Origin: Chamaelirium japonicum
Lineage: Eukaryota > Streptophyta > Magnoliopsida > Liliales > Melanthiaceae
Length of the DNA: 64,000 nucleotides
Direction: 5' to 3'
NCBI GenBank assembly: GCA_947650365.1
Contig: CANTAL010000130.1
Location: 62,001-126,000, forward strand
Position numbers and translations under genes: made by a program
Notes under the pieces: model-generated
The model's input: only the letters and a program-made list of their open reading frames with translations
What the model was told of the DNA's origin: nothing
Databases searched by the model: none
Part shown: positions 1-15,714 of the stretch, piece after piece
Position numbering within the stretch: the first letter of the stretch is position 1
Layout: each line of letters starts with the position of its first letter

Positions 1-177
1 GAATAGATCGTGTGAAAGAATTAGAATGGATCGTACGAATGAATTAGAATGGATCGTGCGAATGAATTAGAATGGATCGTACGAATGAATTAGAATGGAT
101 ACATTTGTGCGAATGAATTAGAATGGATCGTACGAATGAATTAGAATGGATACATTCGTGCGAATGAATTAGAATGG

Positions 178-670
178 ATACATTCGTGCGAAAGAATTAG
201 AATAGATCGTATGAATGAATTAGAATGGATTCTATGAATGAATTAGAATGGATCGTGCGAATGAATTAGAATGGATCGTACGAATGAATTAGAATGGATT
301 GTGCTAATGAATTAGAATTGATCGAACGAATGAACTAGCATGGATCATGCTAATGAATTAGAATGGAACGTACGAATGAATTAGAATGGATCGTGTGAAC
401 GAATTAGAATGGATTGTATGAATGAATTAGAATGAATTCGTACGATCCATTCGAATTCATTCGCACGATCCATTCTAATTCATTAATACGATCCATTCTA
501 ATTCATTCATACAATCCATTGTAATTCTTTCACTCGATCCATTCTAATTCATTCGTAGGATCCATTCTAATTCATTCGTACAATCTATTCTATTTCATTC
601 GTACGATCCATTCTTACTCATTCGTATGATCCATTCTAATTCATTCGGACGAATGTATCCAATCTAATTT
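178..670. repeat. Composite satellite cassette with internal inversion, copy 1
   Basis: This is a roughly 490-bp ordered series of variant monomers. It starts at GTGCGAAAGAATTAG and runs through the GTGCTAATGAATTAG and GATCGAACGAATG variants. At the GAATTCGTACGATCC junction it flips orientation, then continues through CTTTCAC, CGTAGGATCC and TCTTACTCATTC variants to CGGACGAATGTATCC. The same order recurs near 5908, 24838, 26605, 28828 and 40158, so this block was copied as a unit. Confidence 0.75.
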
Positions 671-3600
671 ATTCGTACGATCCATTCTAATTCATTCGTA
701 CGATCCATTCTAATTCATTCGCTCGAATGTATCCATTCTAATCCATTCGTACGATCCATTCTAATCCATTCGTACGATCCATTCGTACGATCCATTCTAA
801 TTCATTCGTACGATCTATTCTAATTCATTCGTACGATCCATTCTAATTCATTCGCACGATCCATTCTAATTCATTCATAAGATCCATTCTAATTCATTCA
901 TACGATCTATTCTAATTCTTTCGCACAAATGTATCCATTCTAATTCATTCGCACGAATGTATCCATTCTAATTCATTCGTACGATCAATTCTAATTCATT
1001 CGTACGATCCATTCTAATTAATTCATACGATCCATTCTAATTCATTCATACAATCCATTCTAATTCATTCATATGAACCATTCTAATTAATTCGTATGAT
1101 CCATTCTAATTCATATGCACAAAGGTATCCATTCTAATCCATTCGTAGGATCCATTCTAATCCATTCGTACGATCCATTCTAATTCATTCGTACGATCCA
1201 TTCTAATTCATTCGCTCGAATGTATCCATTCTAATCCATTCGTACGATCCATTCTAATCCATTCGTACGATCCATTCTAATCCATTCGCATGAATGTAAC
1301 CATTCTAATTCATTCGTACGATCCATTCTAATTAATTCGTACGATCTATTCTAATTCATTCGTACGATCCATTCTAATTCATTCGCACGAATGTATCCAT
1401 TCTAATTCATTCATATGATCCATTCTAATTCATTCATACAATCCATTCTAATTCTTTCACACGATCCATTCTAATTCATTCGTACGATCCATTCTAATTC
1501 ATTCGTACAATCCATTCTAATTCATTCACACGAATGTATCCATTCTAATTCATTCATACGATCCATTCTAATTCATTCGTACGATCCATTCTAATTCCTT
1601 CGTACGATCCATTCTAATTCATTCGTACGATCTATTCTAATTCATTCGTACGATCCATTCTAATTAATTCGTCAGATCCATTCTAATTCATTCGTACGAT
1701 CCATTCTAATTCATTCGTACGATCCATTCTAATTCATTCGCACGAATGTATCCATTCTAGTTCATTCGTACGATCCATTCTAATTCATTCGTACGATCCA
1801 TTCTAATCCATTCGTACGATCCATTCTAATTCATTCATACGATCCATTCTAACTCATTCATACAATCCATTCTAATTCTTTCACACGATCCATTCTAATT
1901 CATTCGTAGGTTCCATTCTAATTCATTCATACAATCTATTCTATTTCATTCGTACGATCCATTCTTACTCATTCGTATGATCCATTCTAATTCATTCGGA
2001 CGAATGTATCCATTCTAATTTATTTGTACGATCCATTCTAATTCATTCGTACGATCCATTCTAATTCATTCGTACGATCCATACTTACTCATTCGTATGA
2101 TCCATTCTAATTCATTGGTACGATCCATTCTAATTCATTTGTACGATCGATTCTAATTCATTCGCACTATCCATTCTAATTCATTCATACGATCCATTCT
2201 AATTCATTCGTATGATCCATTCTAATTTATTCGTTCAAATATATCCATTCTAATTCATTCCGTACGATCCATTCTAATTCATTCGTACAATCCATTCTAA
2301 TTCATTCGTACGAATGTATCCATTCTAATTTATTCGTACGATCCATTCTACTTCATTCGTACGATCCATTCTAATTCATTCGGACGAATGTATCCATTCT
2401 AATTTATTCGTACGATCCATTCTAATTCATTCATTTAATCCATTCTAATTCATTCGTACGATCCATTCTAATTCATTCATCCGATCCATTCTAATTCATT
2501 CGCACGAATGTATCCATTCTAATTCATTCGTACGATCCATTCTAATTCATTCGTACGATCCATTCTAATTCATTCGTAAGATCCATTCTAATTCATTCGT
2601 ACGATCCATTCTAATTCATTCGTACGATCCATTCTAATTCATTCGCACGAATGTATCCATTCTAGTTCATTCGTACGATCCATTCTAATTCATTCGTACG
2701 ATCCATTCTAATTCATTCGCACGATCCATTCTAATTCATTCGTACGATCCATTCTAATTCATTCATACGATCCATTCTAATTCATTCGCACGAATGTATC
2801 CATTCTAATTCATTCATACGATCCATTCTACTTCATTCGTACTATCCGTTCAAATTCACTCATACGATCCATTCTAATTCATTCATACGATCCATTCTAA
2901 TTCATTTGCACGAATATATCCATTCTAATTCATTCGTACGATCCATTCTAATTCCTTCGTACGATCCATTCTAATTCCTTCGTACGATCCATTCTAATTC
3001 CTTCGTACGATCCATTCTATTTCATTTGTATGATCCATTCTAATTAATTCGTACGATCCATTCTAATTCATTCGTATGATCCATTCTAATTCATTTGTAC
3101 GATCCATTCTTACTCATTCGTACGATCCATTCTAATTCATTCATACAATCCATTCTAATTCATTCCGTACGATCCATTCTAATTCATTCAAACGATCTTT
3201 TCTTTCATACAATCCATTCTAATTCTTTCGTGCGAATGAATTAGAATGGATACCTTTGTGCATATGAATTAGAATGGATCGAACGAATGAATTAGAATGG
3301 ATCATATTAATGAATTAGAATGGATCGTACGAATGAATTAGAATGGATTTATTCGTGCGAATGAATTAGAATGGATCGTGCGAATCAATTAGACTGGATC
3401 GTGCAAATGAATAAGAATAGATCATACGATTGAATTAGAATGGATCGTACAAATTAATTAGAATGGATACATTCGTGCGAATGAATTAGAATGGATTGTA
3501 TGAATGAATTAGAATAGATCGTACGAATGAATTAGAATGGATCGTACGAATGAATTAGAATGGATCGTACGAATGAATTAGAATGGATCGTGCGAATGAA

Positions 3601-4193
3601 TTAGAATGGATCGTACGAATGAATTAGAATGGATACATTTGTGCGAATGAATTAGAATGGATCGTACGAATGAATTAGAATGGATCGTATGAATGAATTA
3701 GAATGGATCGTACGAATGAATTAGAATGGATCGTGCGAATGAATTAGAATGGATCGTACGAATGAATTAGAATGGATCGTGTGAAAGAATTAGAATGGAT
3801 CGTACGAATGAATTAGAATGGATCGTGCGAATGAATTAGAATGGATCGTACGAATGAATTAGAATGGATACATTTGTGCGAATGAATTAGAATGGATCGT
3901 ACGAATGAATTAGAATGGATCGTATGAATGCATTAGAATGGATCGTACGAATGAATTAGGATGGATCGTGCGAATGAATTAGAATGGATCGTACGAATGA
4001 ATTAGAATGGATCGTACGAATGAACTAGAATGGATACATTCGTGCGAATGAATTAGAATGGATCGTACGAATGAATTAGAATGGATCGTACGAATGAATT
4101 AGAATGGATAGTGCGAATGAATTAGAATCAATCGTACGAATGAATTAGAATGGATCGTACGAATGAATTAGAATGGGTCATACGAATGAGTAA

Positions 4194-4215
4194 GAATGGA
4201 TCGTACGATCCATTC
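4194..4215. other. 22-bp perfect palindrome at a forward-to-reverse switch
   Basis: The sequence around TCGTACGA reads identically on both strands from GAATGG to CCATTC. The satellite changes from forward to reverse exactly at its centre. The monomer itself contains TCGTACGA, so the switch keeps the repeat in register. Confidence 0.9.
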
Positions 4216-4989
4216 TAATACATTCGTACGATTCATGCTAATTCATTCGCACGATCCATTCTAATTCATTCGTACAATCCATTCTTATTCATTCAGACGA
4301 TCCATTCTAATTCATTCGCACAATCCATTCTAATTCATTCGTACAATCCAGTCTAATTCATTCGTATGATCCATTCTAACTCATTCGGTGGATCCATTCT
4401 AATTCATTCGTACGATCTATTCTAATTCATTCGCACGAATGTAACCATTATAATTCATTCATACGATTCATTCTAATTCATTCGTATGAGCTATTCTAAT
4501 TCATTCGTACGATCCATTCTAATTTATTCGTACGATCCATTGTAATTCATTCATACAATCCATTTTGATTCATTCGCACAAATGTATCCATTCAAATTCA
4601 TTCGTACGATCCAGTCTAATTCATTCGTACGATCCATTCTAATTCATTCGCACGAATATATCCATTCTAATTCTTTCGTACGATGCATTCTAATTTATTC
4701 GTACGATCAATTCTAATTCATTCATTTGATCCATTCTAATTCATTCGTACGATCCATTCTAATTCATTCGTCCGATCTATTCTAATTCATTCGCACGAAT
4801 GTATCCATTCTAATTCATTCGTACGATCCATTCTAATTAATTTGTAAGATCCATTCTAATTCATTCGAACGATCCATTCTAATTCATTCGTACGATCCAT
4901 TCTAATTCATTAGCACAAATGTATCCATTCTAGTTCATTCGTACGATCCATTCTAATTCTATCGTACGATCCATTCTAATTCATTCCGA

Positions 4990-5043
4990 ACGATCCATTC
5001 TAATTCATTCGTACGATCGTACGAATGAATTAGAATGGATCGT
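4990..5043. other. 54-bp perfect palindrome at a reverse-to-forward switch
   Basis: The two arms are exact reverse complements around a CGATCG centre at 5016/5017, with no spacer. Reverse-orientation satellite runs in from the left and forward-orientation satellite leaves on the right. Confidence 0.9.
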
Positions 5044-5907
5044 ACAAATGAATTAGAATGGATCTTACGAATGAATTAGAATGGATCGTACGAATGAATT
5101 AGAATGGATCGTATGAATGAATTAGAATGGATACATTCGTGTGAATGAATTAGAATGGATCGGACGAATGAATTAGAATGGATCGGACGAATGAATTAGA
5201 ATGGATCATATGAATTTATTAGAATGGTTACATTCATGCGAATGAATTAGAATGGATCGTACGAATGGATTAGAATGGATCGTACGAATGGATTAGAATG
5301 GATACATTCGAGCGAATGAATTAGAATGGATCGTACGAATGAATTAGAATGGATCGTACGAATGGATTAGAATGGATCCTACGAATGGATTAGAATGGAT
5401 ACCTTTGTGCATATGAATTAGAATGGATCGTATGAATGAATTAGAATGGATCGTAGAATGGATCGTACGAATGAATTAGAATAAATTAGAATGGATCGTA
5501 CGAATGAATTAGAATAGATCATTGGAATGAATTAGAATGGATCATGCAAATGAATTAGAATGGATACATTCGTACAAATGAATTAGAATGGATCGTACGA
5601 ATGAATTAGAATGGATCGTACGAATGAATTAGAATGGATCATACGAATGAATTAGAATGGATCATACGAATGAGTAAGAATGGATCGTACGAATGAAATA
5701 GAATGGATTGTACGAATGAATTAGAATGGATCGTACGAGTGAATTAGAATGGATCGTGTGTGGATTGTATGAATGAATTAGAATGGATCATATGAATGAA
5801 TTAGAATGGATCGTGCGAATGAATTCGAATGGATCGTACGAATGAATTAGAATGGATCGTACGAATGAATTAGGATTGATACATTCGTGCGAATGAATTA
5901 GAATGGA

Positions 5908-6400
5908 TACATTCGTGCGAAAGAATTAGAATAGATCGTATGAATGAATTAGAATGGATCCTATGAATGAATTAGAATGGATAGTGCGAATGAATTAGAA
6001 TGGATCGTGCGAATGAATTAGAATGGATCGTGCTAATGAATTAGAATTGATCGAACGAATGAATTAGTATGGATCGTGCTAATGAATTAGAATGGAACGT
6101 ATGAATGAATTAGAATGAATCGTGTGAAAGAATTAGAATGGATTGTATGAATGAATTACAATGAATTCGTACAATCCATTCGAATTCATTCGCACGATCC
6201 ATTCTAATTTATTCATACGATCCATTCTAATTCATTCATACAATCCATTCTAATTCTTTCACACGATCCATTCTAATTCATTCGTAGGATCCATTCTAAT
6301 TCATTCGTACAATCTATTCAATTTCATTCGTACGATCCATTCTTACTCATTCGTATGATCCATTCTAATTCATTCGGACGAATGTATCCATTCTAATTTA
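5908..6400. repeat. Composite satellite cassette, copy 2
   Basis: It has the same order of variant monomers as the cassette at 178-670. The GAATTC-containing inversion junction is at about 6170. Small base differences from copy 1, such as ACAATCC instead of ACGATCC after the junction, show independent divergence after copying. Confidence 0.72.
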
Positions 6401-9400
6401 TTCGTACAATCCATTCTAATTCATTCGTACGATCCATTATAATTCATTCGTACGATCCATTCTTACTCATTCGTATGATCCTTTCTAATTCATTCGTATG
6501 ATCCATTCTAATTCATTCGTACGATCCATTCTAATTCATTCGCACAATCTATTCTAATTCATTCGTATGATCCATTCTAATTCATTCGTACGATCGTACG
6601 AATGAATTAGAATGGATCGTACGGAATGAATAAGAATGGATTGTATGAATGAATTAGAATGGATACATTCGTGCGAATGAATTAGAATGGATCATACGAA
6701 TGAGTAAGAATGGATCGTACGATTGAAATAGAATGGATTGTACGAATGAATTAGAATGGATCGTACAAATGAATTAGAATGGATTGTACGAATGAATTAG
6801 AATGGATCATACGAATGAGTAAGAATGGATCGTACGAATGAAATAGAATGGATTGTACGAATGAATTAGAATGGATCGTACAAATGAATTAGAATGGATT
6901 GTACGAATGAATTAGAATGGATCATACGAATGAGTAAGAATGGATCGTACAAATGAAATAGAATGGATTGTACGAATGAATTAGAATGGATCGTACAATT
7001 GAATTAGAATGGATGATGTGAAAGAATTAGAATACATTGTATGAATGAATTAGAATGGATCGTATGAATGAATTAGATTGGATCGTGCGAATGAATTCGA
7101 ATGGATCGCATGATCCATTCGAATAGAATGGATCGTATGAATGAATTAGAATGGATCGGGCGAATGAATTAGAATGGATTGTAGGAATGAATTACAATGG
7201 ATCGTATGAATGAATTAGAATGGATCGTATGAATGAATTAGAATGGATCATGCGATTGAATTAGAATGGATCATACGAATGAATTAGAATGGATCGTACG
7301 AATGAATTATAATGGATCGTACGAATGAATTAGAATGGATCGTGCGAATGAATTAGAATGGATCGTACGAATGAATTAGAATGGATCTTACGAATGAATT
7401 AGAATGGATCGTACGAATGAATTAGAATGGATCGTACGAATGAAAAAAAAATTAGAATGGATACATTCGTGCGAATGAATTAGAATGGATCGGATGAATG
7501 AATTAGAATGGATCGTACGAATGAATTAGAATGGATCGTACGAATGAATTAGAATGGATCGTACGAATAAATTAGAATGGATACATTCGTCCGAATAAAT
7601 TAGAATGGATCATACGAATGAGTAAGAATGGATCGTACGAATGAAATAGAATAGATCGTATGAATGAATTAGAATGGATTCGTACGAATGAATTAGAATG
7701 GATACATTCGTGCGAATGAATTAGAATGGATCGTACCAATGAGTAAGAATGGATCATACGAATGAAATAGAATGGATTGTGCGAATGAATTAGAATGGAT
7801 CGTACGAATGAATTAGAATGGATCGTACGAATTAATTAGAATGGATCCTGTGAATGAATTAGAATGGATCGTGCGAATGAATTAGAATGGATCGTACGAA
7901 TGAATTAGAATGGATCGTGCTAATGAATTAGAATTGATCGAACGAATGAATTAGAATGGATACATTCGTGCGAATAAATTAGAATGGATCGGACGAATGA
8001 ATTAGAATGGATCATACGAATGAGTAAGAATGGATCGTACGAATGAATTAGAATGGATCGTACGAATGAATTAGAATGGATCGTGCTAATGAATTAGAAT
8101 GGAATAGAATAGATTGTACGAATGAATTAGAATGGATTCGTACGAATGAATTAGAATGGATACATTCGTGCGAATGAATTAGAATGGATCGTACCAATGA
8201 GTAAGAATGGATCGTACGAATGAAATAGAATGGATTGTGCAAATGAATTAGAATGGATCGTACGAATGAATTAGAATGGATCGTGTGAAAGAATTAGAAT
8301 GGATTATATGAATGAATTAGAATAGATCGTATGAATGAATTAGAATGGATCGTATGAGTGAATTAGATTGGATACGAAGGAATTAGAATGGATCGTACGA
8401 AGGAATTAAAATGGATCATACGAATGAAATAGAATGGATCGTACGAAGGAATTAGAATGGATCGTACGAAGGAATTAGAATGGATCGTACGAAGGAATTA
8501 GAATGGATATATTCGTGCAAATGAATTAGAATGGATCGTATGAATGAATTAGAATGGATCGTATGAGTGAATTAGAACGGATCGTACGAATAAAATAGAA
8601 TGAATTAGAATGAATTAGAATTGATCGTACGAATGAAATAGAATGGATTGTACGAATGATTTAGAATGGATCATACGAACGAATTAGAATGGATCGTACG
8701 AATGATTTAGAATGGATACATTCGTGCAAATGAATTAGAATGGATCATACGAATGAGTAAGAATGGATCGTACGAATGAAATAGAATGGATTGTACGAAT
8801 GAATTAGAATGGATTCGTACGAATGAATTAGAATGGATATATTCGAGCGAATGAATTAGAATGGATCGTACCAATGAGTAAGAATGGATCGTACGAATGA
8901 AATAGAATGGATCGTGCGAATGAATTAGAATGGATCGTACGAATGAATTAGAATGGATCGTACGAATGAATTAGAATGGATCATACGAATGAATTAGAAT
9001 GGATCGTACGAATGAATTAGAATGGATCGTACGAATGAATTAGAATAGATCGTACGAATGAATTAGAATGGATCATATGAATTAATTAGAATGGATCATA
9101 CGAATGAATTAGAATGGATCGTACGAATGAATTAGAATGGATACATTTATGCGAATGAATTAGAATGGATCGTACGAATGGATTAGAATGGATCGTACGA
9201 ATGGATTTGAATGGATACATTCGTGCGAATGAATTAGAATGGATTGTATGAATGAATTAGAATGGATCGTACGATCCATTCGAATTCATTCGCACGATCT
9301 ATTCTAATTCATTCGTACGATCCATTCTAATTCATTCATACGATCTATTCTAATTCATTCGTACGATCCATTCTAATTCATTCGTATATTCCATTCTAAT

Positions 9401-12400
9401 TCATTCGTACGATCTATTCTATTTCATTCGTACGATCCATTCTTACTCATTCGTATCATCTATTCTAATTCATTCGGACGAATGTATCCATTCTAATTTA
9501 TTCGTACGATCCATTCTAATTCATTCGTACGATCCATTCTAACTCATTCGTGCGATCCATTCTTACTCATTCGTATGATCCATTCTAATTCATTCGTACG
9601 ATCCATTCTAATTCATTCGCTCGAATGTATCCATTCTAATCCATTCGTACGATCCATTCTAATTCATTAGCACGATCCCTTCTAATTCTTTCACATGATC
9701 CATTCTAATTCATTCGTACGATCCATTCTAATTCATTCGCACAATCCATTCTATTTCATTCGTACGATCCATTCTTACTCATTCGTATGATCCATTCTAA
9801 TTCATTCGCACGAATGTATCCATAATGGATCATACGAATGAGTAAGAATGGATCATACGAATGAAATATAATGGATTGTGCGAATGAATTAGAATGGACC
9901 ATACGAATGAATTAGAATGGATCGTACGAATGAATTAGAATGGATATATTTGAACGAATAAATTAGAATGGATCATACGAATGAATTAGAATGGATCGTA
10001 CGAATGAATTAGAATGGATAGTGCGAATGAATTAGAATCGATCGTACGAATGAATTAGAATGGATCGTACGAATGAATTAGAATGGATCATACGAATGAG
10101 TAAGAATGGATCGTACGAATGAATTAGAATGGATCGTACGAATGAATTAGAATGGATTGTACGAATAAATTAGAATAGATACATTCTTCCGAATGAATTA
10201 GAATGGATCATACGAATGAGTAAGAATGGATCGTACGAATGAAATAGAATTGATTGTACGAATGAATTAGAATGGATCCTACGAATGAATTAGAATGGAT
10301 CGTACGAATGAATTAGAATAAATCATATTAATGAATTAGAATGGATCGTACGAATGAATTAGAATGGATACATTCGTGCGAATAAATTAGAATGGATTGT
10401 ATGAATGAATTTGAATGGATCGTACGAATGAATTAGAATGGATCGTACGAATTAATTAGAATTGATTGTGCGAATGAATTAGAATGGATCGTACGAATGA
10501 ATTAGAATGGATCGTACGAAGGAATTAGAATGGATCGTACGAATGAATTAGAATGGATCGTACGAATGAATTAGAATGGATCGTACGAAGAAATTAGAAT
10601 AGATCGTACGAATGAATTAGAATGGATCGTACGATTGAATTAGAATGGATCGTACGATTGAATTAGAATGGATCATACGAATGAGTAAGAATGGATCGTA
10701 TGAATGAATTAGATTGGATCGTACGATCCATTCTAATTCATTAGCATGGATCGTGCTAATGAATTAGAATGGATTATACGAATGAATTAGAATGGATCGT
10801 AGAATAGATCGTACGAATGAATTAGAATGGATCGTACGAATGAAATAAAATAGATCATAGGAATGAATTAGAATGGATCGTGCAAATAAATTAGAATGGA
10901 TACATTCGTGCGAATAAATTAGAATCGATTGTATGAATGAATTAGATTGGATCGTACGAATGAATTAGAATGGATCGTACGAATGAATTAGAATAGATTG
11001 CACGAATGAATTAGAATGGATCGTGCGAATGAAATAGAATGGATACACATGAATTAGAATGGATCATACGAATGAATTAGAATGACGATCCATTCTTACT
11101 CATTCGTATCATCCATTCTATTTCATTCGCACGAATGTATCCATTCTAATTCATTCGTACGATCCATTCTAATTCATTCATAGGATCCATTCTAATTCAT
11201 TCATACAATCCATTCTAATTCATTCGCACGAATGTATCCATTCTAATTTATTCGTACGATCAGTTCTAATTCATTCACAAAATCTACTCTAATTCATTCA
11301 TACGATCCATTCTAATTCATTCACACGAATGTATCCATTCTAATTCATTCATACGATCCATTCTAATTCATTCGTACGATTCATTCTAATTCACTCATAC
11401 GATCCATTCTAATACATTCATACGATCCATTCTAATTCATTTGCATGAATATATCCATTCTAATTCATTCGTACGATCCATTCTAATTCCTTCGTACGAT
11501 CCATTCTAATTCATTCGTACGATCTATTCTAATTCATTCGTACGATCCATTCTAATTTATTCGTACGATCCATTCTAATTCCTTCGTACGATCCATTCTA
11601 ATTCATTCGTACGATCCATTCTAATTCATTCGTACAATCTATTCTAATTCATTCGTACGAATGGATACATTCGTGTGAATAAATTAGAATGGATCGTACG
11701 AATGAGTAAGAATGGATCGTACGAATGAAATAGAATGGATTGCACGAATGAATTAGAATGGATCATATGAATGAATTAGAATGGATCGTGTGAAAGAATT
11801 AGAATGGATTGTATGAATGAATTAGAATGGATCGTACGAATGAATTAGAATGGATTGTACGAAGGAATTAGAATGGATCGTACGAATGAATTAGAATGGA
11901 TCGTACGAATGAATTAGAATAGATCGTATGAATGAATTAGACTGGATCGTACGAAGGAATTAGAATGGATCGTACGAATGAATTAGAATGGATCGTATGA
12001 ATAAATTAGAATGGATACATTCGTGTGAATGAATTAGAATGGATCGTATGAATGAATTAGAATAGATTTTGTGAATGAATTAGAACTGATCGTACGAATG
12101 AATTAGAATGGATACATTCGTGCGAATGAATTAGAATGGATTGTATGAATGAATTAGAATGGATCCTATGAATGAATTAGAATGGATCGTACGAATGAAT
12201 TAGAATGGATACATTCGTGCGAATGAATTAGAATTGATCGTACGAATGAATTAGAATGGATCGAGCGAATGAATTAGAATGGATCGTACGAATGAATTAG
12301 AATGGATACATTCGTGCGAATGAATTAGAATGGATACATTCGTGCGAAAGAATTAGAATAGATCGTATGAATGAATTAGAATGGATCCTATGAATGAATT

Positions 12401-15400
12401 AGAATGGATAGTGCGAATGAAATAGAATGGGTCGTACGAATGAATTAGAATAGATCGTGCTAATGAATTAGAATTGATCGAACGAATGAATTAGCATGGA
12501 TCGTGCTAATGAATTAGAATGGATCGTACGAATAAATTAGAATGGATCAAATGAATGAATTAGAATGGTTACATTCATGCGAATGAATTAGAATGGATCG
12601 TACGAATGGATTAGAATGGATCGTACGAATGGATTAGAATGGATACATTCGAGCGAATGAATTAGAATGGATCGTACGAATGAATTAGAATGGATCTTAC
12701 GAATAAATTAGAATGGATACATTCGTCTGAATGAATTAGAATGGATTATATGAATGAGTAAGAATGGATCGTACGAATGAAATAGAATAGATTGTTCGAA
12801 TGAATTAGAATGGATCCTACGAATGAATTAGGATGGATCGTTTGAAAGAATTAGAATGGATTGTTTGAATGAATTAGAATGGATCGTATGAATGAATTAG
12901 AATGGATCGTGCGAATGAATTCGAATGGATCGTACGAATTCATTCTAATTCATTCATACAATCCATTCTAATTCTTTCACACGATCCATTCTAATTCATT
13001 AGTACGTTCCATTCTAATTCATTAGCACGATCCATGCTAATTCATTCGTTCGATCAATTCTAATTCATTAGCACGATCCATTCTAATTCATTCATACGAT
13101 CCATTCTAATTCATTCGCACGATCCATTCTAATTCATTCATAGGATCCATTCTAATTCATTCATACGATCTATTCTAATTCTTTCGCACGAATGTATCCA
13201 TTCTAATTCATTCGCACGAATGTATCCATTCTAATTCATTCGTACGATCCATTCTAATTCATTCGCACGATCCATTCTAATTCATTCGTACGATCAATTC
13301 TAATTCATTCGCACGAATGTATCCATTCTAATTCATTCGTACGATCCATTCTAATTCATTCATAGGATCCATTCTAATTCATTCATACAATCCATTCTAA
13401 TTCATTCGCACGAATGTATCCATTCTAATTCATTCGTACGATCAGTTCTAATTCATTCACAAAATCTATTCTAATTCATTCATACGATCCATTTTAATTC
13501 ATTCACACGAATGTATCCATTCTAATTCATTCATACGATCCATTCTAATTCATTCGTACGATCCATTCTAATTCCTTCGTACGATCCATTCTAATTCATT
13601 CGTACGATCTATTCTAATTCATTCGTACGATCCATTCTAATTCATTCGTACGATCCATTCTAATTCATTCGTACGATCCATTCTAATTCATTCATACAAT
13701 CCATTCTAATTCTTTCACACGATCCATTCTAATTCATTCGTACGATCCATTCGAATTCATTAGCACGATCCATGCTAATTCATTCGTTCGATCAATTCTA
13801 ATTCATTAGCACGATCTATTCTAATTCATTCATACGATCCATTCTAATTCATTCACACGATCCATTCTAATTCATTCATAGGATCCATTCTAATTCATTC
13901 ATATGATCTATTCTAATTCTTTCGCACGAAAATATCCATTCTAATTCATTCGCACGAATGTATCCATTCTAATTCATTCGTACGAATGAATTAGAATGGG
14001 TCGTACGAATGAATTAGAATAGATCGTACGAATGAATTAGAATGGATCGTACGAAGGAATTAGAATGGATCGTACGAATGAATTAGAATGGATATATTCG
14101 TGCAAATGAATTAGAATGGATCGTATGAATGTATTAGAATGGATCGTGTGAGTGAATTAGAATGGATCGTACGAATGAATTAGAATGGATTGTATGAATG
14201 AATTAGAATGGATCGTACGAATGAATTAGAATGGATCATACGAATTAATTAGAATGGATCGTACGAATGAATTAGAATGGATCGTACGAATGAATTAGAA
14301 TGGATACATTCGTGCGAATGAATTAGAATGAATACATTCGTGCGAAAGAATTAGAATAGATCGTATGAATGAATTAGAATGGATCCTATGAATGAATTAG
14401 AATGGATCATGCGAATGAATTAGAATGGATCGTACGAATGAATTAGAATGCATTCGTACGATCCATTCTAATTCATTCGCACGAATGTATCCATTCTAGT
14501 TCATTCGTACGATCTATTCTAATTCATTTGCATGGATCGTGCATTCGTACGATCCATTCTAATTCATTCGTAAGAACCATTCTAATTCATTCATACGATC
14601 CATTCTAATTCATTCGTACGATCCATTCTAATTCATTCACACGAATGTATCCATTCTAGTTCATTCGTACGATCCATTCTAATTCATTCGTACGATCCAC
14701 TCCAATTCATTCATACGATCTATTCTAATTCATTCATACAATCCATTCTAATTCTTTCACACGATCCGTTCTAATTCATTCGTACGATCCATTCTAATTC
14801 ATTCGCACAATCCATTCTATTTCATTCGTACGATCCATTCTTACTCATTCGTATGATCCATTCTAATTCATTCACACGAATGTATCCATAATGGATCATA
14901 CGAATGAGTAAGAATGGATCGTACGAATGAAATAGATTGGATTGTGCGAATGAATTAGAATGGACCGTACGAATGAATTAGAATGGATACATTCGTGCGA
15001 ATGAATTAGAATGGATCGGACGAATGAATTAGAATGGATCGTACGAATGAATTAGAATGGATCGTACGAATGAATTAGAATGGATTGTACGAATAAATTA
15101 GAATGGATACATTCGTCCGAATGAATTAGAATGGATTATACGAATGAGTAAGAATGGATCGTACGAATGAAATAGAATAGACTGTACGAATGAATTAGAA
15201 TGGATCCTACGAATGAATTAGAATAGATCGTGTGAAAGAATTAGAATGGATTATATGAATGAATTAGAATGAATTCGTACGATCCATTCGAATTCATTCA
15301 CACGATCCATTCTAATTCATTCATACGATCCATTCTAATTCATTCATACAATCCATTCTAATTCTTTCACACGATCCATTCTAATTCATTCATAGGATCC

Positions 15401-15654
15401 ATTCTAATTCATTCGTACAATCTATTCTATTTCATTCGTACGATCCATTCTTACTCATTCGTTTGATCCATTCTAATTCATTCGGACGAATGTATCCATT
15501 CTAATTTATTCGTACGATTCATTCTAATTCATTCGTACAATCCATTCTATTTCATTCGTACGATCCATTCTTACTCATTCGTATGATCCATTCTAATTCA
15601 TTCGCACGAATGTATCCATTCTAATTCATTCATACAATCCATTCTAATTCATTC

Positions 15655-15714
15655 CGTACGATCCATTCTAATTCATTCGTACGATCGTACGAATGAATTA
15701 GAATGGATCGTACG
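15655..15714. other. 60-bp perfect palindrome at a reverse-to-forward switch
   Basis: Arms 15655-15684 and 15685-15714 are exact reverse complements with a CGATCG centre. It has the same junction as at 4990-5043. Close relatives lie near 6596 and 19400; the latter carries a GGATG change. Confidence 0.9.

Noticed and set aside
7572..7757. Short minus-strand ORF rich in His, Ser, Ile and Phe (similar ones at 8048-8242, 26239-26424 and 43547-43735)
   Set aside because: They are direct translations of the satellite monomer and depend on chance loss of stops. There is no start context, domain or independent evidence.
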